11,356 nucleotides of DNA. It comes from an uncultured Treponema sp. GTDB lineage: Bacteria; Spirochaetota; Spirochaetia; Treponematales; Treponemataceae. The position numbers and the translations under genes are program-made. Within the stretch, counting starts at the first letter, position 1, and each line of letters opens with the position of its first letter. The DNA lies in assembly GCA_947176045.1 (NCBI GenBank), contig CAMWPF010000024.1, positions 1 to 11,356 on the forward strand, in the 5' to 3' direction. Shown here one piece after another: positions 6,210 to 11,356 of this stretch. The notes under the pieces were generated by a model. The model did not search any database, was not told where the DNA came from, and saw only the letters and a program-made list of their open reading frames with translations.

Positions 6210-8129
6210 TCATTCGACAGCGATGCTGTTCCCCGTGTACAGGCGGTAGTACCTGCCGCGGAGCTTCATCAGCTCCTCATGGGAGCCGCGCTCGATGATT
6301 TCCCCCTGCTCAAGCACGATGATCTCATCGGCGTTCCGCACTGTGGAAAGCCGGTGCGCAATCACAAACACCGTCCTGCCGCGCATAAGGCCGTCCATGC
6401 CCCGCTGCACGAGCGCCTCCGTGCGCGTGTCGATGGAGCTTGTCGCCTCGTCCAGAATGAGCACCGGCGGATCCGCGACGGCGGCGCGCGCAATAGCAAG
6501 GAGCTGCCGCTGCCCCTGGCTGATGCCGCCGCCGTCGCCTGTGATGACCGTGCCGTATCCATCCGCAAGGTGGCGGATGAACACGTCCGCGTTCGCAAGC
6601 TTCGCCGCGTCCCGCACCTGCCTGTCGCTCGCCTCCACATTGCCGTAGCGGATGTTTTCCAAAATCGTCCCCGTGAACAAGTGCGTGTCCTGAAGCACCA
6701 TGCCCAGCGAGCGGCGCAGATCGTCCTTGGCAATGTCATTGAGCGGAATGCCGTCGTACAAAATCCGTCCCTGCTCAGGAAGCACGTCGTAAAACCGCGC
6801 CAGCAGATTGGTAACCGTCGTCTTGCCGCTTCCCGTCGAGCCGACAAGCGCAATCTTCTGCCCCGGCCGTGCGTGGATCGAAATGCCGTGCAGCACGGGC
6901 CTGCCGCCCGCATAGCTGAACGACACGTTGTCGAACACCACGTCGCCGCGCATCGGCAGGAGTCGTCCGTCCGCGCCGTCCTTCCACGCCCATGAGCCTG
7001 TCCGCCCGAACGCCTGCACCAGCGTTCCGCGCGGCTGTCCGCCGGGCTGCGCCTCTGCTCCGGGACGGACCGCCTCATATGCGTTGACAAGCGAAATCCG
7101 CCCTTCGTTCGTCTCCGGAATTTCATCGATGACTGCGAAGATCCGCTCCGCGCCGGCGAGCGCGTTCAAAATGCTGCTGAACAGCTGGCTTATCATCGTC
7201 ACCGGCTGCCCGAACGAACGCGTGTATTGCAGGAACGCCGCCGCCGTCCCGATGTCCATTCCGCCGGAAATCACGAGGAATGAGCCGGCGATGGCGACCG
7301 CCGCGTACAGCACGTGGGAGAGGTTTCCCATCGTCGGGCCGATGATGTTCGCGTATGTGTTCGCGGAAATGCCCGCCGCGCACAGCGCGTCGTTGAGCGC
7401 GGCGAAATTCCGTTCCGCCTCTGCCTCGTAATTGAACACCTTGACCACCTTCTGTCCGTCGATCAGCTCTTCGATGTAGCCGTTGACGCGGCCGATGTTC
7501 TTCTGCTGCTCGCGGAACGCCGCCGCGCTCTTCTTTCCGATCCTGCTGCCGACAAACAGCATCAGGCAGACGCCCGCCGCCACAATCAGCGAAAGCCGCG
7601 GACTGAGGATCAGCATCATCACCGCGACTCCCAGCACCGTCGCCGACGACGACATGAGCTGCGGAAGCGTCTGGCTCAGCATATCGCGCAGCGTGTCCGT
7701 ATCGTTCGTAAAGCGCGACATCAGCTCGCCGTGGGAATGGGAGTCGAAATACGAAATCGGCAGGGATTCCATCCGGTCGAACAAATCCTTCCGAATCCGA
7801 TACAAAAGCCGCGTCGAAATAGACAGCATCAGCCGCGCGTTCGCCCATGTCGCAAACGCTCCGGCGGCAAACACGGCGGCAAGCTTCAAAAGCAGCCGGG
7901 CGAATGCGGAAAAATCCGGCGACTGCCTTCCAATCAGCGGAACCAGCACGTCGTTCAGCACCGGCTTGATGGCATAGGAACCGGCAATTCCGGCGCCCGC
8001 GCTCAAAACGACGCAGACGAACACGGCAATCCACAGCGCCTTGAAGCTGCCAAGATACCGCATGATCCGCAGCACGACCTTCCTTGTATTTTTGGGCTTT
8101 GCGACGCCCGTCGTCCTTACTGGCGGCAT
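6210..8129 (-). CDS. Heterodimeric ABC exporter, catalytic-site half (TMD-NBD)
   Basis: A 639-residue half-transporter: six membrane segments in the first ~320 residues, then an ATPase domain. Walker A is GSTGSGKTT (Lys436), Walker B is LILDEATSSID with catalytic Glu561, and the switch His592 (IAHRLS) is present, so its own ATP site is complete. The signature, however, is ISQGQ (536-540) instead of LSGGQ. In heterodimeric exporters of the TM287/288 and BmrCD type this partner contributes the intact Walker site, paired with the other half's good signature. A Gly/Arg-rich linker of about 50 residues (about 345-395) separates TMD and NBD, as often seen in this second subunit. ATG at 8129 lies 4 nt after the upstream partner's TGA, and that TGA overlaps a GAGGA Shine-Dalgarno (coupling). 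Substrates of such pairs are typically drugs or lipids; here unknown. Confidence 0.94.
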   Translation of the reverse strand: MPPVRTTGVAKPKNTRKVVLRIMRYLGSFKALWIAVFVCVVLSAGAGIAGSYAIKPVLNDVLVPLIGRQSPDFSAFARLLLKLAAVFAAGAFATWANARLMLSISTRLLYRIRKDLFDRMESLPISYFDSHSHGELMSRFTNDTDTLRDMLSQTLPQLMSSSATVLGVAVMMLILSPRLSLIVAAGVCLMLFVGSRIGKKSAAAFREQQKNIGRVNGYIEELIDGQKVVKVFNYEAEAERNFAALNDALCAAGISANTYANIIGPTMGNLSHVLYAAVAIAGSFLVISGGMDIGTAAAFLQYTRSFGQPVTMISQLFSSILNALAGAERIFAVIDEIPETNEGRISLVNAYEAVRPGAEAQPGGQPRGTLVQAFGRTGSWAWKDGADGRLLPMRGDVVFDNVSFSYAGGRPVLHGISIHARPGQKIALVGSTGSGKTTVTNLLARFYDVLPEQGRILYDGIPLNDIAKDDLRRSLGMVLQDTHLFTGTILENIRYGNVEASDRQVRDAAKLANADVFIRHLADGYGTVITGDGGGISQGQRQLLAIARAAVADPPVLILDEATSSIDTRTEALVQRGMDGLMRGRTVFVIAHRLSTVRNADEIIVLEQGEIIERGSHEELMKLRGRYYRLYTGNSIAVE

Positions 8130-8133
8130 TTCC

Positions 8134-9897
8134 TCACACTCCCTGCGCCGGCGGCAAGTCGGCGTCCCCCATGCTTTGCTGAGACTCGTAGACTTCGCGG
8201 TAAATCGCGTTTGACGCGAGCAGCTCCTCGTGGGTTCCGGCGCCGTTGATCTCCCCGTCCTCCAGGACGAAAATCACGTCCGCGTCCTGCACGGAGGAAA
8301 TCCGCTGCGCGATGATGATCTTCGTCGTCTCCGGGCATTCGGCCCGCAGCGCGTCCCGGATGCGCCGTTCCGTCGCCGTATCGACGGCGCTCGTGCTGTC
8401 ATCCAGAATCAGAATCTTCAGCCGCTTGAGCAGGGCGCGCGCGATGCACAGCCGCTGCTTCTGCCCGCCGGAAAGGTTCACGCCGCCCTGTCCCAGCTCC
8501 GTGCCGTACTGCTTGGGAAACGAGCGGATGAAGCCGTCGGCGTCCGCGGCGCGGCAGGCTGCGGCAACCTCTTCGTCCGAAGCGTCCTTCTTCCCCCAGC
8601 GCACGTTCCAGCCGATCGTTCCGCTGAACAGCACGTTCTTCTGAAGGACGACCGCAACGCTGTCGCGCAGCGGCTCCAGCGCATAGTTCCGCACGTCCAC
8701 GCCGCCGACCTTCACGACGCCCGCCGTTACATCATACAGGCGCGGAATCAGCTGCACGAGCGACGACTTCGACGAGCCGGTTCCGCCGATGATGCCGACC
8801 ATCTGCCCGCTTTCAATATGAAGGCTGATGTTCCGCAGGATGCAGTTGTCAGCGCGCTTCTGATAGCTGAACGAAACATTCTCAAAATCGACCGAACCGT
8901 CGCGCACGGAACGCGCCGCTCCCGCCGCGGGGCTTGCGATGTCCGGCTCCTCGTCCAGCACTTCGCAAATCCGGCTGACGGACGCCCGCGACAGGACGAG
9001 GTTCACGAACATCATGCCCATCATCATCAGCGAGGTAAGGATCTGCGTCACGTACGTGAGGAAGCTGACCAGCTCGCCCGCCTTCATTGAGCCGAACACG
9101 ACCATCCTTCCGCCCGTCCAGAAGACGGCAATCAGGGAGCTGTAGATTACAAGCTGCATGATAGGCGACAGCAGGATGACAAGGCGCTCCGCGCGGACCT
9201 GCGCCTGCCGGACGGCATCCGCCGCGCCGTTGAACTTTTCGCGCTCGAAGCCGCCGCGCACAAACGCCTTGACGACGCGGATCGCAATCAAATTCTCCTG
9301 AACCGTCCGGTTCATCCTGTCGTACTTTGCAAGCATCTCTCCATACCGGGAATAGGCGGCGGAAGCAATCCAGACAATCGCGGCGGCAAGCACGGGAATC
9401 GCGACAAGGAATACGAGCGCGAGCCGGCCGTTTATGAAGAACGCCATGACCGTTCCCGCGGCGAGCATGAACGGCGCGCGGAAGAACACGCGGATCAAAA
9501 GCTGGTAGATGTTCTGGGTGTTCGTAACGTCCGTCGTAAGGCGCGTCACCAGCGATGCCGTGCTGAAACGATCGACGTTCGCAAATGAAAACCGCTGCAC
9601 CGCGCCGAACAGCCTGCGCCGCAGGTTCCGCGCAAATCCGAGCGCGGCGACCGCCGCAATGCGCGCGCTCGCCATGCCGAACGCCATCGACACCAGCGCG
9701 CAGCACACCATGATTCCGCCGGTCCGGAACACATACTGCACGTCGCGCCCCGCAATCCCCCGGTCAATCAGCAGCGCCATAAAGTACGGAATGATTGTTT
9801 CCACAAGAACTTCGCCGACCGCGGCGACCGGCGACAGCAGCGTGCACGCCCAGTACTTCCGCTCGAGGCCCGCCATTATGTTTCTGATGAGACGCAT
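8134..9897 (-). CDS. Heterodimeric ABC exporter, degenerate-site half (TMD-NBD)
   Basis: A 587-residue half-transporter with an N-terminal six-helix domain (ETIIPYFMALLIDRGI is the usual first-helix motif) and a C-terminal ATPase. Walker A is GGTGSSKSS (371-379, Lys377) and the signature is canonical LSGGQ (475-479). Walker B reads LILDDSTSAVD, where Asp500 replaces the catalytic Glu, and the switch His is replaced by Gln531 (IAQRIS). Both changes are hallmarks of the degenerate subunit in TM287/288-like heterodimers. One nucleotide site would hydrolyse ATP and the other would bind it without efficient hydrolysis. It is the first gene of a two-gene operon with the downstream half. ATG at 9897 has no Shine-Dalgarno, and a -10 hexamer lies exactly 6 nt before it, so a leaderless start is predicted. 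Confidence 0.94.
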   Translation of the reverse strand: MRLIRNIMAGLERKYWACTLLSPVAAVGEVLVETIIPYFMALLIDRGIAGRDVQYVFRTGGIMVCCALVSMAFGMASARIAAVAALGFARNLRRRLFGAVQRFSFANVDRFSTASLVTRLTTDVTNTQNIYQLLIRVFFRAPFMLAAGTVMAFFINGRLALVFLVAIPVLAAAIVWIASAAYSRYGEMLAKYDRMNRTVQENLIAIRVVKAFVRGGFEREKFNGAADAVRQAQVRAERLVILLSPIMQLVIYSSLIAVFWTGGRMVVFGSMKAGELVSFLTYVTQILTSLMMMGMMFVNLVLSRASVSRICEVLDEEPDIASPAAGAARSVRDGSVDFENVSFSYQKRADNCILRNISLHIESGQMVGIIGGTGSSKSSLVQLIPRLYDVTAGVVKVGGVDVRNYALEPLRDSVAVVLQKNVLFSGTIGWNVRWGKKDASDEEVAAACRAADADGFIRSFPKQYGTELGQGGVNLSGGQKQRLCIARALLKRLKILILDDSTSAVDTATERRIRDALRAECPETTKIIIAQRISSVQDADVIFVLEDGEINGAGTHEELLASNAIYREVYESQQSMGDADLPPAQGV

Positions 9898-9903
9898 AGT
9901 TTA

Positions 9904-9931
9904 AATATACTGGCGGGCGGATGAATTTGAA
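9904..9931 (-). promoter_or_regulatory. Candidate promoter of the ABC exporter operon, leaderless geometry
   Basis: On the minus strand TATATT (9909-9904) lies exactly 6 nt before the ATG at 9897. TTCAAA (9931-9926, 16-nt spacer) is a weak -35. The spacer contains one arm of a 10-bp inverted repeat. Confidence 0.5.
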
Positions 9932-9974
9932 CACCGCAGGAACTGGAAAACAAAAAATTATGCTTCCGCCCGCC
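9912..9974. repeat. 10-bp inverted repeat in the gap before the ABC operon
   Basis: GGCGGGCGGA (9912-9921) is perfectly complementary to TCCGCCCGCC (9965-9974), with 43 nt between. One arm lies in the promoter spacer of the ABC operon, the other just after the AI-2E stop codon. In the leftward transcript from the AI-2E gene it could form a long-looped stem, but no T-tract follows, so it is a poor terminator. Confidence 0.6.
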
Positions 9975-9981
9975 CAGAAAG

Positions 9982-11082
9982 TCAGCCGTCGAGCGCGACA
10001 ATCGGATCGCGGTCGGACGACACGAGCATATCGAGAATCGTAAAGAACAGGATTATGATGAGCGGCCCGAGCAGCAGTCCGTTCATGCCGAACATCTTGA
10101 TGCCGCCGAGGATTGCAAAAAAGATGACGAGCGGATGCACATTGATCCTGTCCTTGAGGAACAGCGGGCGCAGGAAGTTGTCCAGAAAGCTCACGCAGAT
10201 GCCGCACAAAACCAGGAACAGAATTCCGGCGACAACCGAACGCGACGCGCACAGCGCGATTCCCAGCGGAAACCAGACGAGCGCCGCTCCGAACAGCGGA
10301 ATGAACGAGGCGAACATAAGCACCACCGAAAAGAGCAGCGCGCCGTCGATGCGGAACACCACCATGATGAGGAACGCGACAAACCCTTGGTACAGCGCGA
10401 CCAAAATATATCCGCAGAACAAGTGCCGCGTGATTTCCACGAATTTCTTCATGAGCGCCGCCATGTAGTGCGGATCAATCGGCACCGCCTCGCAGAACAG
10501 GACCGCCAGATACCGTCCGTCCAAAAAGCAGAAGTACAGCGCAAACACGATGAATATAATGGAAATGATGAAATTTCCGGCGCCGCTGATCAGCGTCGTT
10601 CCCATCGCAAGAATCCGCGAGCTGTACTGCTGGATGAACTTGACGGTTTCCGCAAGGATGTCGATGGAATCAAGCTCGATCAAATGGAACGACAGCTTTT
10701 CCGTCCAGTACGACAAAAAATGCCCGATTTCCGTCGTCGTGAAGAAATCGGGATTCTGCATGAAGAACGCCTCAGCCGCATGCAGGAAGGCGAGCAGCTG
10801 CTGCACCAGCAGGCTGCACACGGCCGAAAGCGGCCCGATAATCACCAGAAGGATTCCGACCGAAAAGCCGCCCGCCAGAATGTGCCGCTTCAGCTCGAAC
10901 GAGCGCTTCGTACGGTCCAGACGGCGCAGCCACTTCCTATGAAGCGGGCTGATAAGGACATACAAGAAGACCGTCCACAGGATGACTGTGAAAAACGGAA
11001 AGAGCATGCACACGACAAGCGCAAACATAAGCGCGAACAGCGCAAAAATAAAGACAGTGTTGAGCGTCCTCCGATTATCCAT
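9982..11082 (-). CDS. AI-2E/PerM-family transporter
   Basis: A 366-residue integral membrane protein of the AI-2E transporter (PerM/YdiK/YueF) superfamily. Members include the E. coli AI-2 exporter TqsA and Na+(Li+)/H+ antiporters, so substrate cannot be deduced. It has an N-terminal hydrophobic pair (about 8-45), a third segment (about 70-95), a long soluble stretch (about 96-155), then a cluster of five or so C-terminal segments. These contain the family motif region DNFLRPLFLKDRINVHPLVIFF and GGIKMFGMNGLLLGPLI. A TTG at 11112 would add ten residues, but ATG at 11082 is preferred because a good promoter ends 6 nt before it. AGAGGA abuts the ATG, too close to serve as a normal Shine-Dalgarno. 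It is upstream of the ABC operon on the same strand, 84 nt apart, and could partly read into it. Confidence 0.92.
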   Translation of the reverse strand: MDNRRTLNTVFIFALFALMFALVVCMLFPFFTVILWTVFLYVLISPLHRKWLRRLDRTKRSFELKRHILAGGFSVGILLVIIGPLSAVCSLLVQQLLAFLHAAEAFFMQNPDFFTTTEIGHFLSYWTEKLSFHLIELDSIDILAETVKFIQQYSSRILAMGTTLISGAGNFIISIIFIVFALYFCFLDGRYLAVLFCEAVPIDPHYMAALMKKFVEITRHLFCGYILVALYQGFVAFLIMVVFRIDGALLFSVVLMFASFIPLFGAALVWFPLGIALCASRSVVAGILFLVLCGICVSFLDNFLRPLFLKDRINVHPLVIFFAILGGIKMFGMNGLLLGPLIIILFFTILDMLVSSDRDPIVALDG

Positions 11083-11088
11083 TCCTCT

Positions 11089-11117
11089 ACTATAAATCGT
11101 TTTCCCCTTCAATTCAA
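11089..11117 (-). promoter_or_regulatory. Promoter of the AI-2E family gene, leaderless geometry
   Basis: On the minus strand TTGAAT (11117-11112), a 17-nt spacer and TATAGT (11094-11089) are followed after exactly 6 nt by the ATG at 11082. The predicted transcription start is the start codon itself. It is divergent from, and only about 10 nt away from, the thioesterase -35. Confidence 0.65.
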
Positions 11118-11126
11118 GAAATCCGC

Positions 11127-11156
11127 TTTACAAAATCCGCAGATTCATCATAAAAT
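11127..11156 (+). promoter_or_regulatory. Promoter of the thioesterase gene, leaderless geometry
   Basis: TTTACA (11127-11132, 5/6 match), an 18-nt spacer and TAAAAT (11151-11156) are followed by 6 nt and then the ATG at 11163. There is no Shine-Dalgarno in the 20 nt before the ATG. Confidence 0.65.
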
Positions 11157-11162
11157 CCAATT

Positions 11163-11356
11163 ATGAAACACATCACGGAAGTTACCGTCCGCCCGTACGA
11201 GTGCGACTCCTACAATCACGTCAACAACGCCGTCTACCTCAACTATTTGGAGCACGCGCGCATGGACTTTCTGCATGCCGCCGGATTCGACTACGACGGC
11301 GTCGTCAAGGCGGGCTTCTATCTGTACGTAACCCACATCGACATCTACTACAAGGC
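11163..11356 (+). CDS. Hotdog-fold acyl-CoA thioesterase (4HBT/YbgC-like), 3' end beyond window
   Basis: The first 64 residues of a thioesterase are present; the window cuts the rest (family length about 130-150). VRPYECDSYNHVNNAVYLNY (residues 9-28) is the 4HBT signature: the Asp of ECDSYNHVNN is the catalytic acid of YbgC and 4-hydroxybenzoyl-CoA thioesterases, and NAVYLNYLEHAR is the start of the hotdog helix. Such enzymes hydrolyse acyl-CoA thioesters in the cytoplasm. Exact chain length and substrate cannot be read from this fragment; FatA/FatB-like acyl-ACP thioesterases share the fold but differ here. It starts a rightward unit divergent from the AI-2E gene. Confidence 0.9.
   Translation, partial: MKHITEVTVRPYECDSYNHVNNAVYLNYLEHARMDFLHAAGFDYDGVVKAGFYLYVTHIDIYYK

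Noticed and set aside
1..11356. tRNA, rRNA, CRISPR arrays, insertion sequences, att sites, T-box or known riboswitches.
   Set aside because: No cloverleaf, spaced direct repeats, transposase or T-box core was seen on either strand. The ilvB leader is explained by a peptide attenuator rather than a T-box.

Overview
This 11.4 kb window is a GC-rich chromosomal stretch of a bacterium that I cannot place firmly. A treponeme-like spirochaete or a GC-rich anaerobe would fit, but no feature here fixes the taxon. It carries ten protein genes (two cut by the window edges) and one short leader-peptide gene. The first ~780 bases are clearly AT-richer than the rest.

Layout. Bases 1-2585 are read leftward: a HAD-family phosphatase, a small hydrophobic protein of unknown function, a NusG-paralogue (LoaP/UpxY-like antiterminator), then an AT-rich gene running off the left edge. 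That last gene is open from 743 to 1. It looks like an AIPR-type (abortive infection / phage resistance) protein with a PD-(D/E)xK nuclease-like core. Divergent from the HAD gene, a MATE-family efflux transporter runs rightward (2738-4093). It is followed by an acetolactate synthase large subunit, ilvB (4328-6094). Between them lies what reads as a complete translation-coupled attenuator: a 22-codon leader peptide packed with Val, Leu and Ile, and a strong intrinsic terminator whose 5' arm can pair instead with the end of the leader ORF. Facing ilvB, a two-gene heterodimeric ABC exporter runs leftward (9897-6210), preceded by an AI-2E/PerM-family membrane protein (11082-9982). Divergent from that, a hotdog-fold (4HBT/YbgC-like) thioesterase starts at 11163 and leaves the right edge.

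How it works together. These are mostly housekeeping and accessory modules in short transcription units, not one pathway. Three themes stand out. (1) The ilvB leader: its coding potential, terminator and competing pairing match the logic of the enteric ilvBN leader, and the enzyme itself resembles AHAS I (IlvB) with Gln in place of the usual active-site-entrance Trp. (2) Start-site architecture: four genes that head transcription units have a -10-like hexamer exactly 6 nt upstream of ATG and no usable Shine-Dalgarno, which predicts leaderless mRNAs. The ilvB leader peptide is nearly the same. Most non-first genes, and MATE with its promoter 51 nt upstream, have Shine-Dalgarno sequences. (3) An antiterminator-like gene lies 54 nt upstream of a compositionally foreign defence-like gene on the same strand, suggesting an acquired operon that begins at the left edge.
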